Assembly (NCBI RefSeq): GCF_000478605.2 | Contig: NZ_ASHX02000001.1 | Span: 4,603,001-4,667,000 of the forward strand | DNA length: 64,000 nucleotides | DNA from: Streptomyces thermolilacinus SPC6 | GTDB taxonomy: Bacteria; Actinomycetota; Actinomycetes; Streptomycetales; Streptomycetaceae | Direction of reading: 5' to 3' | Shown: in pieces, positions 46,408-55,698 of the stretch | Layout of the letters: each line of letters begins with the position of its first letter | Position numbering within the stretch: the first letter of the stretch is position 1 | The notes under the pieces: model-generated | What the model saw: the letters and a program-made list of their open reading frames with translations, nothing else | What the model was told of the DNA's origin: nothing | Databases searched by the model: none | Made by a program: the position numbers and the translations under genes

Positions 46408-48861
46408 ATGACGGCCGACGAAGCGGCAGAGGCAGAGGCAAGGATCGAGGCGGCGTTCGGCGCCCTCGATCTGGACACGAAGGCCCGGCTGCTCGCCGGA
46501 CAGGACATGTGGACCCTCCCGGCCGTCCCCTCGATCGGCCTGGCGTCCCTCGTCATGTCCGACGGCCCCGTCGGCGTCCGGGGCGTCCGCTGGACCGCCG
46601 ACGACCCCTCCGTCACGCTGCCTTCCCCGACCGCGCTCGCCGCCTGCTGGGACCGGGACCTCGCCCGCCGCGCCGGGCGGCTCCTCGCCCAGGAGGCCCG
46701 CCGCAAGGGCGTCCACGTCCTGCTCGCCCCGACCGTGAACCTCCACCGCTCGCCGCTGGGCGGCCGCCACTTCGAGGCGTACAGCGAGGACCCGTACCTC
46801 ACGGGCGAGATCGGCGCGGGTTACGTGCGGGGCGTCCAGGACGGCGGGGTCGCCGCCACCGTCAAGCACTTCGTCGCCAACGACGCCGAGACCGACCGCT
46901 TCACCGTGGACAACGCCGTCCCGCCCCGCGCCCTGCGGGAGCTGTACCTCGCCCCGTTCGAGGCGATCGTCAAGTGCGCCCGACCCTGGGCCGTCATGGC
47001 CGCGTACAACCAGGTCAACGGCGTCACCATGACCGAGCACCGGCAGCTCCAGACCGAGGTGCTGCGCGACGAGTGGGGGTACGACGGGGTCGTCGTCTCC
47101 GACTGGTTCGCCGCCCGCTCCACCACGGGCGCGCTCACCGGCGGCCTCGACGTCGCCATGCCGGGCCCGCGCACCGTGTACGGCGACGCCCTCGCCGCCG
47201 CCGTGCGGGCCGGGGAGCTCGACGAGGCGCTCGTCGACCGGTCCGTACGCCGGGTGCTGCGCCTCGCCGCCCGCGTCGGCGCCCTCAAGGGACCCGGACC
47301 GGCCGTACCGCACCCGCCGGAGGCGCTGGACGGCGAGGCCCTGGCCCGGGAGATCGCCCACCGCTCCTTCGTCCTCGTGCGCAACGAGCACGACGTCCTG
47401 CCCCTCGACCCCGCCCGGCTCCGCCGCGTCGCCCTCGTCGGCCCCGCCGCCCGCGACGCCCGGGTCCTCGGCGGCGGCTCCGCCCAGGTCTTCCCCGCCC
47501 GCACGGTCTCCCCGCTCGACGGCCTCACCGCCGCCCTGCCCGACGCCGCCACCCTCACCTACGCGCCCGGCGCGGACCTCTCCGACGAACCCGAGCCGGC
47601 CGGACCCGGCTTCGCCCTGCGCGCCGTCTGCCGCGACCCGTCCGGCGCCGTGCTCGCCGACGTACCGCTGCCCTCCGGCCAGATCCAGTGGGTCGGCACC
47701 GACCTGCCCGACGGGGTCGCCCACGAGACGCTCCACACCGTCGAGGTCACCGGCACGTTCACCCCGCGCGAGAGCGGCGACCACGCCTTCGGCACACGCG
47801 GCCTGGGCGCGTTCCGGCTCACCGTCGCGGGACGCGTGCTGTACGACGGGACGCAGGAGGCGGGCGGGGAGGGCGACCCGTTCGAGGCGTTCTCGGGCTC
47901 GCCCGTCGAGCGCGGCACGGCCCGCCTCGCCGAGGGCTCGCCCGTCGAGGTGTCCCTCCGCCACACCGTGGACCACGAACGGCCCGCGCCGCTGCCCGCC
48001 GTCGTCTTCTCGCTGCTGCACCGCCCGCCGCGCCGCGACCCCGACGAGTTGATCGCCGAGGCCGTCGAAGCCGCCCGTGCCGCCGACACCGCCGTCGTGG
48101 TCGTCGCCACCACCGAACGCGTCGAGTCCGAGGGCTTCGACCGCGCCGACCTGCGCCTTCCCGGACGCCAGGACGACCTGGTCCGCGCCGTCGCCGCCGC
48201 CAACCCCCGCACGGTCGTCGTCGTCAACGCCGGAGCCCCCGTGGAGATGCCCTGGCGTGACGAGGTGGCCGCCGTGCTCCTCACCTGGTTCCCCGGCCAG
48301 GAGGGCGGCGCCGCCCTCGCCGACGTCCTCCTCGGCGCCGAGGAGCCGGGCGGGCGCCTGCCCACCACCTGGCCGGCCGCCCTCGCCGACGCCCCGATCA
48401 CCACCGTCACCCCGACCGACGGCGAACTGCGCTACGACGAGGGCCCCTTCATCGGCTACCGCGCCTGGGACCGCGTCCCCGGACGCCCCGCCCCCGCGTA
48501 CCCCTTCGGCCACGGCCTCGGCTACACGACCTGGGAGTACGAGTCCCTCATCGTCACCCCCACCACCGCCCGCGTCCGGGTCCGCAACACGGGCGCGCGC
48601 CCCGGCCGCGAGGTGATCCAGCTGTACGTCGCCCCCCGCGCCGACCTGGTCGAACGCCCCGCCCGCTGGCTGGTCGGCTTCGCGAGCGTGACGGCCGCGC
48701 CCGGCGGCTGCGCGGAGGCGGAGGTCCGGCTCGCGCCGCGCCTGTTCGACATCTGGGACGAGAAGACGGGCGCCTGGACCGCAGTTCCCGGCCAGTACGA
48801 GATCCGCGCCGGCCGCTCCCTCACCGACACCCGCCTCGCCGTCACCCTGGAACTCGACTGA
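46408..48861 (+). CDS. Glycoside hydrolase family 3 beta-glucosidase with PA14 insert
   Basis: The protein has 817 residues and no signal peptide, so it is cytosolic. The GH3 N-domain has LLAGQDMWTL, VKHFVANDAETDR, the nucleophile region GYDGVVVSDWFA (Asp232) and DVAMPGP. The second domain has HRSFVLVRNEHDVLPLD and VLGGGSAQV. A PA14-like insert spans about residues 385-540 (GQIQWVGTDLP, FTPRESGDHAFGTRGLGAFRL). A fibronectin-III-like domain closes it. It would remove beta-linked glucose from imported glycosides. I use the ATG at 46408 after GGGAGG; an ATG at 46372 lacks a ribosome site. Confidence 0.9.
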   Translation: MTADEAAEAEARIEAAFGALDLDTKARLLAGQDMWTLPAVPSIGLASLVMSDGPVGVRGVRWTADDPSVTLPSPTALAACWDRDLARRAGRLLAQEARRKGVHVLLAPTVNLHRSPLGGRHFEAYSEDPYLTGEIGAGYVRGVQDGGVAATVKHFVANDAETDRFTVDNAVPPRALRELYLAPFEAIVKCARPWAVMAAYNQVNGVTMTEHRQLQTEVLRDEWGYDGVVVSDWFAARSTTGALTGGLDVAMPGPRTVYGDALAAAVRAGELDEALVDRSVRRVLRLAARVGALKGPGPAVPHPPEALDGEALAREIAHRSFVLVRNEHDVLPLDPARLRRVALVGPAARDARVLGGGSAQVFPARTVSPLDGLTAALPDAATLTYAPGADLSDEPEPAGPGFALRAVCRDPSGAVLADVPLPSGQIQWVGTDLPDGVAHETLHTVEVTGTFTPRESGDHAFGTRGLGAFRLTVAGRVLYDGTQEAGGEGDPFEAFSGSPVERGTARLAEGSPVEVSLRHTVDHERPAPLPAVVFSLLHRPPRRDPDELIAEAVEAARAADTAVVVVATTERVESEGFDRADLRLPGRQDDLVRAVAAANPRTVVVVNAGAPVEMPWRDEVAAVLLTWFPGQEGGAALADVLLGAEEPGGRLPTTWPAALADAPITTVTPTDGELRYDEGPFIGYRAWDRVPGRPAPAYPFGHGLGYTTWEYESLIVTPTTARVRVRNTGARPGREVIQLYVAPRADLVERPARWLVGFASVTAAPGGCAEAEVRLAPRLFDIWDEKTGAWTAVPGQYEIRAGRSLTDTRLAVTLELD

Positions 48862-48901
48862 GGCCGACGCACGCACAGGGCCGGGGCGGCAGGAAGGGCC
48901 G

Positions 48902-49873
48902 CTACGCGGGCGGCCGCGCGGCCGTGACGGTGCGGTAGGCGATCTCCGCCAGCCGCCCCTGCCCGTCCCGGCTCGGGTGGAACACGTCCCAGGGGCTCAA
49001 CTGCGCCCCGTCGAAGGCGTACGCGAACACGGCGCCCCCGTCGTGGCGGCACCGCTCGTCGCGGGCGCACACCTCGCGCATCACCTCGTTGTACGCGACG
49101 ACCCGCTCCCGCACCCGGTCGCGCCGCTCCCGCGCCACCGTCCCCAGGTCCTGGGCGTCGGCCAGCATCGACGCGCACACCCCGAGCCGCCACACCCGCT
49201 GGCCCACCGGGTGGTCCCGTCCCTGCGACCACAGCCGCCGCAGGTCCGGGACGCCCGCCACGTACACCTGCGTCGTCGGCGCGTCCTTCCGCAGCCGGGC
49301 CATCGCCGCCTCGAACGACGCCCGGAACTCCGCGACCGGCGTCATCAGATCGACATGCGGCCGACAGGCGTCGTTCGCGCCGATCATCACCGTCACGAGA
49401 CCGGGCCTGTGCCGCGCCGCCTGCGCCATCTGCTCGGGCAGCTCGGCGACGCGCGCCCCCGACCGGGCCAGGTTCCAGCTGCGGGACGCGAGCGCGGGCG
49501 CGCCGACCAGCCGCAGCGCCAGACTGTTCACCACCGGGTCGGAACCGGTCGCCCACGACACTTCCGGACAGTCCGTCAGCAGCCCGCAGGCGTCGAAGCC
49601 GCGGGTGATGGAATCGCCCACGGCGGCGACGGAGGACGGCCGCGGGTTCCACAGCGACGTGGGGGAGGGGCTGGGCCGCACCGTCGCGGCCGGACGTCGC
49701 CCGGCGTCCGCGCCGTTGCTGCTTTCGGGGGACCCCAGACACCCGGACAGCGCCGTGCCGCAGACCAGCGCCGCCACCGCCGCCAGAGCCGTCGCGCGGC
49801 GGGCGCGGCGGACCTGGGGAGCGGGGGTGTGGGCGGCGCCCTGGCGGGTGAAAGCTTCGTGTCGTTGGGCCAC
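48902..49873 (-). CDS. SGNH/GDSL-hydrolase lipoprotein
   Basis: The protein has 323 residues. A long basic N-region and hydrophobic segment end in the lipobox ALSGC (Cys45), so it is lipid-anchored outside the membrane. Block I is AVGDSITRG (Ser88), block III is MIGANDAC, and the Asp/His pair is in DVFHPSRDG. It would hydrolyse an ester or thioester, possibly an acyl group on an envelope polymer. Six further Cys suggest disulfides. It stands alone, convergent with the GH3 gene. Confidence 0.87.
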   Translation of the reverse strand: MAQRHEAFTRQGAAHTPAPQVRRARRATALAAVAALVCGTALSGCLGSPESSNGADAGRRPAATVRPSPSPTSLWNPRPSSVAAVGDSITRGFDACGLLTDCPEVSWATGSDPVVNSLALRLVGAPALASRSWNLARSGARVAELPEQMAQAARHRPGLVTVMIGANDACRPHVDLMTPVAEFRASFEAAMARLRKDAPTTQVYVAGVPDLRRLWSQGRDHPVGQRVWRLGVCASMLADAQDLGTVARERRDRVRERVVAYNEVMREVCARDERCRHDGGAVFAYAFDGAQLSPWDVFHPSRDGQGRLAEIAYRTVTAARPPA

Positions 49874-49989
49874 GGGACCGACCGTACGTCATCCCAAGCG
49901 CCCCGGCGCACGGTAGCTTTTCCCCGTCGAACCAGAGGCGCCTGGCCGACCGGCTCCGGTAAATTACATCACGTCACGAGCTGTCCCTT

Positions 49990-50018
49990 TTGCGGAGTTT
50001 CGCTCCCGATGCTGTTTA
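49990..50018 (+). promoter_or_regulatory. Promoter-like sequence before the DUF3145 gene
   Basis: TTGCGG (49990-49995) and TGTTTA (50013-50018) stand 17 nt apart in an AT-rich stretch, 48 nt before the GTG start, with GGAGG just before that start. Confidence 0.5.
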
Positions 50019-50066
50019 CTGAGGCCGCTGGGAAAAGGCGAACCTCGTCCCACACTGGAGGTCCCG

Positions 50067-50561
50067 GTGACGACACGTGGAGTCCTGTACGTCCACTCCG
50101 CGCCGCGCGCGCTGTGCCCGCACGTCGAATGGGCGGTCGCGGGAGTGCTCGGCACGAGGGTCCAGCTCGACTGGGTCCGCCAGCCGGCCTCACCGGGCAC
50201 GTGGAGAGCCGAGTTCTCCTGGCAGGGCCAGCCGGGCACCGCCTCCAAGCTGGCCTCCGCGCTGCGCGGCTGGCAGATGCTGCGCTTCGAGGTGACCGCC
50301 GAACCCTGCTCCACCGCCGAGGGCGAGCGCTACAGCGCCACCCCTGACCTGGGCATCTTCCACGCGGTCATCGGAATCCACGGCGACATCATGATTCCCG
50401 AGGACCGGCTCCGCGCCGCCCTCGCCCGCTCCGCACAGGGCGAGACCCTGCTGGAGGCGGAGGTCGCCAAGCTCCTCGGCAAGCCCTGGGACGACGAGCT
50501 GGAACCCTTCCGGTACGCGGGCGAGGGCGCCCCCGTCCGCTGGCTCCACCAGGTCGTCTGA
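50067..50561 (+). CDS. DUF3145 conserved actinobacterial protein
   Basis: The 164-residue protein MTTRGVLYVHSAPRALCPHVEWA, then WRAEFSWQGQPGTASKLASALRGWQMLRFEVTAEP and RYSATPDLGIFHAVIGIHGDIMIPEDRL, is the DUF3145 pattern. It is near universal in actinobacteria and often neighbours the fatty acid synthase genes, as here. Its function is unknown. It converges on fabF with a strong bidirectional hairpin between. Confidence 0.88.
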   Translation: MTTRGVLYVHSAPRALCPHVEWAVAGVLGTRVQLDWVRQPASPGTWRAEFSWQGQPGTASKLASALRGWQMLRFEVTAEPCSTAEGERYSATPDLGIFHAVIGIHGDIMIPEDRLRAALARSAQGETLLEAEVAKLLGKPWDDELEPFRYAGEGAPVRWLHQVV

Positions 50562-50620
50562 CCGGCCCGCACACCCCCCGCCCCGCACCGGAAGGTGCCG
50601 TACGGCAAGCCGCCCCGAAG

Positions 50621-50662
50621 GTGAAGAGGCCCCCACCCGAGGTCGGGTGGGGGCCTCTTCAC
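50621..50662. terminator. Long bidirectional terminator hairpin between DUF3145 and fabF
   Basis: A perfect 20-bp stem (arms 50621-50640 and 50643-50662) begins GTGAAGAGGCCCCCACCCGA, with GG at the turn. It lies 59 nt after the DUF3145 stop and 95 nt from the fabF end, so it can end transcripts from both sides. Confidence 0.88.
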
Positions 50663-50757
50663 GTCGTACCGGCCCGTCGTGCGGGTCTCACGCCGCCTAC
50701 GGGCCGCGCGTCCACGGGTCTACGCGTCGGCGCGCCTGCGCTTCTGCGAGGCGCGTG

Positions 50758-52020
50758 TCAGACCGTGCGGAAGGCGAGGACCACGTTGTGGCCGCCGAAG
50801 CCGAACGAGTTGTTGATCGCAGCGATGGTGCCCTCGGGCAGCGGGCGGGCCTCGCCGCGCACGATGTCCGCGTCCACCTCTTCGTCGAGGTCCTCGACGT
50901 TGATGGTCGGCGGGGCCGTGCGGTGGTGCAGCGCCAGGACCGTCGCGACGGTCTCGATGCCGCCCGCGCCGCCCAGCAGGTGACCCGTCATCGACTTGGT
51001 CGCGGAGATCGCGACGTGGTCGAGGTCGTCACCGAGGACCTTGCGCAGAGCCTTCACCTCGGCGACGTCACCCTGCGGGGTCGAGGTGGCGTGCGCGTTC
51101 AGGTGCACGACCTCCGACGGCTTGAGGCCGGTCGAGTCCAGCAGGTTCTGGAGGGCGGCGGCGATGCCCCGGCCGGTCGGCTCGGGCTGCGCGATGTGGT
51201 GGCTGTCGGCGGACAGGCCCTGGCCGATGGCCTCGCAGTACACGCGGGCGCCCCGCGCGGCGGCGTGCTCGGCGGACTCCAGGACGATCACCCCGGCGCC
51301 CTCGCCCAGCACGAAGCCGTCACGGCCCTTGTCGTACGGGCGCGACGCCTTCTCGGGCTCGTCGTTGTTCTTGGACATCGCCATCATGTTGGCGAACGCC
51401 GCGATGGGCAGCGGGTGGATGGCCGCCTCGGTGCCGCCCGCGACGACCACGTCGGCACGTCCCGTACGGATCATCTCGATGGCGTAGCCGATGGCCTCGG
51501 CGCCCGACGCGCACGCCGACACGGGGCTGTGCACGCCCGCCTGGGCGTTCACCTCCAGGCCGACGTTGGCGGAGGGGCTGTTGGGCATGAGCATGGGCAC
51601 CGTGTGCGGGGAGACCCGCCGGGCGCCCTTCTCCTTCAGTACGTCGTACTGGTCGAGCAGGGTGGTCACGCCGCCGATGCCGGAGGCGATGACGGAGCCG
51701 AGCCGCTCCGGACGGACCCGCGTCTCCTCACCGGCGGGGCCGGTGAAGCCCGCGTCCGCCCACGCCTCACGCGCGGCGACCACGGCGAACTGCGCGGAAC
51801 GGTCCAGCTTGCGCGCCAGCGGCCGCGGCAGGACCTCCAGCGGGTCCACGGCCACGCGGGCGGCGATCTGGACGGGCAGGTCGGCGAAACGCTCGCCCTC
51901 AAGGGGCTTGACGCCGGAACGCCCGGCCTTCAGCCCCTCCCAGGTAGAGGCGGAATCGCCACCCAGCGGTGTGGTTGCGCCGATACCGGTGACGACCACG
52001 GTGCGATTGGTCGAGCTCAC
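50758..52020 (-). CDS. fabF: 3-oxoacyl-ACP synthase II
   Basis: This 420-residue condensing enzyme has the Cys-His-His triad in SPVSACASGAEAIG (Cys170), NAHATSTPQGD and TGHLLGGAGG. It elongates acyl-ACP with malonyl-ACP in the type II fatty acid system. It is the last gene of the fabD-fabH-acpP-fabF operon. The GTG at 52020 is preceded by GGAG at a somewhat long 11-nt distance. Confidence 0.96.
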   Translation of the reverse strand: MSSTNRTVVVTGIGATTPLGGDSASTWEGLKAGRSGVKPLEGERFADLPVQIAARVAVDPLEVLPRPLARKLDRSAQFAVVAAREAWADAGFTGPAGEETRVRPERLGSVIASGIGGVTTLLDQYDVLKEKGARRVSPHTVPMLMPNSPSANVGLEVNAQAGVHSPVSACASGAEAIGYAIEMIRTGRADVVVAGGTEAAIHPLPIAAFANMMAMSKNNDEPEKASRPYDKGRDGFVLGEGAGVIVLESAEHAAARGARVYCEAIGQGLSADSHHIAQPEPTGRGIAAALQNLLDSTGLKPSEVVHLNAHATSTPQGDVAEVKALRKVLGDDLDHVAISATKSMTGHLLGGAGGIETVATVLALHHRTAPPTINVEDLDEEVDADIVRGEARPLPEGTIAAINNSFGFGGHNVVLAFRTV

Positions 52021-52086
52021 AGGAATTCTTTCTCCACGTGTATGAGGTATGCGTGAAAACGGCGCCACCGCCGGGTGGCGAACCGG

Positions 52087-52335
52087 TCAGGCCTGGTGCG
52101 TCAGGATGTAGTCGGCCGCGTCGCGGACGGTCTTGAGGCCCTTGACGTCGTCGTCCGGGATCTTCACGCCGAAGCGCTCCTCGGCGGCGACGACAACCTC
52201 GACCATGGACAGGGAGTCCACGTCCAGGTCGTCCGTGAAGGACTTGTCCAGCTCGACGTCCTCGGTCGGGATGCCGGCGATCTCGTTGACGATCTCGGCG
52301 AGACCCTCGACGATCTCTTCCAGGGTGGCGGCCAT
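52087..52335 (-). CDS. acpP: Acyl carrier protein of fatty acid synthesis
   Basis: The 82-residue acidic protein has LDVDSLSMVEVVVAAEERFGVKIPD. Ser41 in the DSL motif is the phosphopantetheine site. It carries growing acyl chains between FabD, FabH and FabF, whose genes surround it. AAGGAGCG precedes the ATG. Confidence 0.97.
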   Translation of the reverse strand: MAATLEEIVEGLAEIVNEIAGIPTEDVELDKSFTDDLDVDSLSMVEVVVAAEERFGVKIPDDDVKGLKTVRDAADYILTHQA

Positions 52336-52417
52336 GTGGCGCTCCTTCAGTGTGTAGCTCTGTGCTTGTCAGAGGATGTGACGGCGGTCCGTCCGGTCCG
52401 GGGACCGGAACGGTTGC

Positions 52418-53419
52418 CTAGGGGAGGGTAACGACCGTCGCGGCGTAGACGAGCCCCGCCCCGAAGCCGATGACGAGCGCGGTGTCACCGCTCTTCGCCT
52501 GCCCGGTCGCCAGGAGCCGCTCCATCGCGAGCGGGATCGAGGCGGCCGAGGTGTTGCCGGTGGTCTCCACGTCGCGGGCGACCGTGACGTGCTCCGGCAG
52601 TTTCAGCGTCTTCACCATCGAGTCGATGATCCGCATGTTGGCCTGGTGCGGGATGAAGACGTCCAGGTCGGCCGCGGTGATGCCGGCCGCGTCGAGCGCC
52701 TGCTGGGCGACCTTCGCCATCTCGAAGACGGCCCAGCGGAACACCGCCTGGCCCTCCTGAGTGATGGCGGGGAACCGCTCCACCGTGCCGTCGCGGTAGT
52801 CCGTCCACGGCACGGTCTGCTTGATGGTCTCGGACTTGTCGCCCTCGGAGCCCCAGACGGTCGGGCCGATCTGCGGCTCCTGGGACGGGCCGACCACGAC
52901 CGCGCCCGCGCCGTCACCGAACAGGAAGGCCGTGGCGCGGTCCTCCAGGTCGGTCAGGTCGCTGAGCCGCTCCACGCCGATGACGAGGACGTACTCGGCG
53001 GACCCCTCGACGACCATGCCCTTCGCGAGCGTCAGCCCGTAGCCGAAGCCCGCGCAGCCCGCCGAGATGTCGAACGCGGCCGGCTTGCCGGACGTGATCC
53101 GGTCGGCGATCTCGGTGGCGACGGCCGGGGTCTGCTTGAAGTGCGACACGGTGGAGACGATGACGCCACCGATCTGCTCGGGGCTGACCCCGGCGTCCGC
53201 GAGGGCCTTGCCCGCCGCCTCGACCGACATCGCGGTCACGGTCTCCTCGGGCGACGCCCAGTGACGCGTCGCGATGCCGGAGCGCGAGCGGATCCACTCG
53301 TCCGACGAGTCGATCTTCTCGAGGATCACCTCGTTGGGCACGACCCGCGTCGGACGGTAGCCGCCGACACCCATGATGCGCGCGTACGGGGCGCCCTTGC
53401 TCGGCTTGATCTTCGCCAT
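52418..53419 (-). CDS. fabH: 3-oxoacyl-ACP synthase III
   Basis: This 333-residue enzyme starts fatty acid synthesis by condensing an acyl-CoA with malonyl-ACP. The triad is Cys122 (DISAGCAGFGYG), His258 (IPHQANMRI) and Asn289 (TTGNTSAAS). In Streptomyces FabH accepts branched acyl-CoA primers, setting the iso/anteiso pattern. It lies between fabD and acpP. Confidence 0.96.
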   Translation of the reverse strand: MAKIKPSKGAPYARIMGVGGYRPTRVVPNEVILEKIDSSDEWIRSRSGIATRHWASPEETVTAMSVEAAGKALADAGVSPEQIGGVIVSTVSHFKQTPAVATEIADRITSGKPAAFDISAGCAGFGYGLTLAKGMVVEGSAEYVLVIGVERLSDLTDLEDRATAFLFGDGAGAVVVGPSQEPQIGPTVWGSEGDKSETIKQTVPWTDYRDGTVERFPAITQEGQAVFRWAVFEMAKVAQQALDAAGITAADLDVFIPHQANMRIIDSMVKTLKLPEHVTVARDVETTGNTSAASIPLAMERLLATGQAKSGDTALVIGFGAGLVYAATVVTLP

Positions 53420-53442
53420 GCTCTACGGCTCCTTGCTCCGGT

Positions 53443-54372
53443 TCAGGAGGCGGCGCCGGCGTGCTCGGCGATGAGCGCGCGTGCCGCGTCGAGGTCGTCG
53501 GGGGTCTTGAGCGCGAGCGTCTTGACTCCGGGCATGGCCCGCTTGGCGATACCGGTCAGCGTGCCGCCCGGGCACACCTCGACCAGCGCGGTCGCGCCGA
53601 GCCGCTGGAACGTTTCCATGCACAGGTCCCAGCGGACCGGGTTGGCGACCTGGCCAACGAGCCGGGTGACGACGTCGGCACCCGTGGCGACGGTCCGCCC
53701 GTCCTTGTTGGAGACGTAGACGACCTTCGGGTCCGCCGGGGCGAGGCCGCGCGCGGCCTCCTCCAGCGTGGCCACCGCCGGCGCCATGTGGTGCGTGTGG
53801 AACGCGCCGGCGACCTGGAGCGCCACCACACGGCGGACGCCCTCGGGCTTGTCCTCCTCGAGCGCCGCCAGCTGCTCCATGGTGCCCGCGGCGACGATCT
53901 GGCCCGCGCCGTTGACGTTCGCCGCGGTCAGACCGAGCTTCTCCAGGTGCGGCAGGGTCACCTCGGGGTCACCGCCGAGCAGTGCCGACATGCCCGTGCG
54001 GGTCACGGCGGCCGCCTCGGCCATCGCCAGGCCCCGGGTCCGTACGAGACGCAGCGCCGCCGTGTCGCCGAGGACACCGGCGAACGCGGCGGCGGTGATC
54101 TCACCCACGCTGTGGCCCGCGACGGCGTCCGGGACGACGTCACCGAGCGCGGCGGCGGAGAGCAGGCCCGCGGCGACCAGCAGGGGCTGGGCGACCGCCG
54201 TGTCGCGGATCTCGTCCGCGTCGGCCTTCGTGCCGTAGTGGACCAGGTCCAGTCCGATCGCCTCCGACCACGCGTTGACGCGGTCGGCGGCGCCCGGAAG
54301 ATCGAGCCAGGGAGTCAGGAAGCCGGGCGACTGAGCGCCTTGGCCGGGAGCGACGAGTACGAGCACCCTCAC
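53443..54372 (-). CDS. fabD: Malonyl-CoA:ACP transacylase
   Basis: The 309-residue protein has VAPGQGAQSPGF, AGHSVGEITAAAFAG with the nucleophile Ser88, and the His in GAFHTHHMAPA. It loads malonyl units on ACP for fatty acid synthesis and often for type II polyketides as well. It is the first gene of the operon and follows the activator gene fasR on the same strand. The GTG at 54372 is preceded by GAGAGAG. Confidence 0.95.
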   Translation of the reverse strand: MRVLVLVAPGQGAQSPGFLTPWLDLPGAADRVNAWSEAIGLDLVHYGTKADADEIRDTAVAQPLLVAAGLLSAAALGDVVPDAVAGHSVGEITAAAFAGVLGDTAALRLVRTRGLAMAEAAAVTRTGMSALLGGDPEVTLPHLEKLGLTAANVNGAGQIVAAGTMEQLAALEEDKPEGVRRVVALQVAGAFHTHHMAPAVATLEEAARGLAPADPKVVYVSNKDGRTVATGADVVTRLVGQVANPVRWDLCMETFQRLGATALVEVCPGGTLTGIAKRAMPGVKTLALKTPDDLDAARALIAEHAGAAS

Positions 54373-54462
54373 ACTCTCTCTTGTGGACGGTCCTGGAGGC
54401 CCGTGGGGACTAGGACGAAGAACCGTCGGGTGAATTGTTGATCCCCCACAAAAGCTCTGAGG

Positions 54463-55641
54463 CTACGCCTCGCTGTCGGCGAGACGCCCCAGGATCAGTG
54501 CGATCCGCAGTGTGAAAGCCGACCGTACATCCGAGGGCGACCAGCCGGTGACATCGGTCACACGTCGGAGCCGGTAGCGCACGGTGTTGGGGTGGACGAA
54601 CAGCATCCGGGCGGCCCCTTCGAGGCTACTCGCCTGCTCCAGGTAGACGCTCAGGGTCTCCAGGAGCGCCGATCCGGCCTCCTCCAGCGGTCTGTAGATC
54701 TCCTCCACCAACTGTTGCCTGGCGGAAGGGTCCGACGCGATCGCGCGCTCCGGCAGGAGATCGTCCGCGAGGACCGGCCGGGGCGCGTCCTGCCATGCCG
54801 AGCAGGCCTTCAGACCGGCCGCCGCCGCCTGCGCGGACCGGGTCGCCGCCAGCAGATCCGGTACGACCGGACCGGCCACGACGGGCCCCGCCGCGTACGG
54901 GCCGATCAGCGCCTTCGCCACGGCCAGCGGGTTGTCGCTGCCGCCCGCGATCACCACCAGGCGGTCGCCGAGCACCCCGGTGAGGACCTGGAGCTTCGCG
55001 TGGCGGGCGGCCCGGCGGATCGCCTCGACGGTCAGCTCGCTGTCGCCGTCCGGGGCGGTGCCGAGGATCACGCACACGTGTTCCGGCGAGTTCCAGCCGA
55101 GGGCGGCGGCCCTGCTGACGGCGCCCTCGTCGGCCTCGCCCGACAGCACCGCGTTCACGACGAGGGACTCCAGCCGGGCGTCCCACGCGCCGCGCGCCTC
55201 GGCCGCCTGCGCGTACACCTGCGCCGTCGCGAAGGCGATCTCCCGCGCGTAGACGAGCAGCGCCTCGCGGAGCACCGACTCGTCGCCGGGGGCGGCGACC
55301 TCCTCGATGGCCGACTCCATGACCTCGATGGTCGTGCGGACCATCTCGACGGTCTGGCGCAGGGTGATCGCCCGGGTCAGCTCGCGCGGCGCCGTGCCGA
55401 ACACGTCGGTGGAGATGGCCTGCGGGGTCTCCGGGTGCCGGAACCACTCGGTGAACGCGGCGATACCGGCCTGCGCGACCAGGCCGATCCAGGAGCGGTT
55501 CTCCGGGGGCATCGCCCGGTACCACGGCAGCGTCTCGTCCATGCGCGCGATGGCGCTGGCGGCGAGCCGCCCGGAGGACTGTTCGAGTCGTTTCAGGGTC
55601 GCTGCGTGCGGGTGGGCGTCGTTCACTGCGGGATCAGGCAC
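54463..55641 (-). CDS. fasR: PucR-type activator of the fab operon
   Basis: The 392-residue protein has a sensory middle region (GWNSPEHVCVILGTAPDGDSELTVEAIRRAARH) and a C-terminal PucR helix-turn-helix, LEGAARMLFVHPNTVRYRLRRVTDVTGWSPSDVRSAFTLRIALILGR. Immediately upstream of fabD, it matches FasR of S. coelicolor, which activates fabDHPF. The 90-nt gap to fabD includes the AT-rich TTGTTGATCCCCCACAAAAG, a likely promoter and FasR site. A GTG at 55626 is an alternative start. Confidence 0.88.
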   Translation of the reverse strand: MPDPAVNDAHPHAATLKRLEQSSGRLAASAIARMDETLPWYRAMPPENRSWIGLVAQAGIAAFTEWFRHPETPQAISTDVFGTAPRELTRAITLRQTVEMVRTTIEVMESAIEEVAAPGDESVLREALLVYAREIAFATAQVYAQAAEARGAWDARLESLVVNAVLSGEADEGAVSRAAALGWNSPEHVCVILGTAPDGDSELTVEAIRRAARHAKLQVLTGVLGDRLVVIAGGSDNPLAVAKALIGPYAAGPVVAGPVVPDLLAATRSAQAAAAGLKACSAWQDAPRPVLADDLLPERAIASDPSARQQLVEEIYRPLEEAGSALLETLSVYLEQASSLEGAARMLFVHPNTVRYRLRRVTDVTGWSPSDVRSAFTLRIALILGRLADSEA

Positions 55642-55698
55642 GGGACAAGACTGCCTTATCGGGACGGCGGCCCGCCCGGCCGGTCTACGGTTGGGCCT

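Noticed and set aside
54445..54475. GAGGC-TAC-GCCTC hairpin at the fasR stop as a terminator
   Set aside because: Only a 5-bp stem and it covers the stop codon; read-through into fabD is likely.
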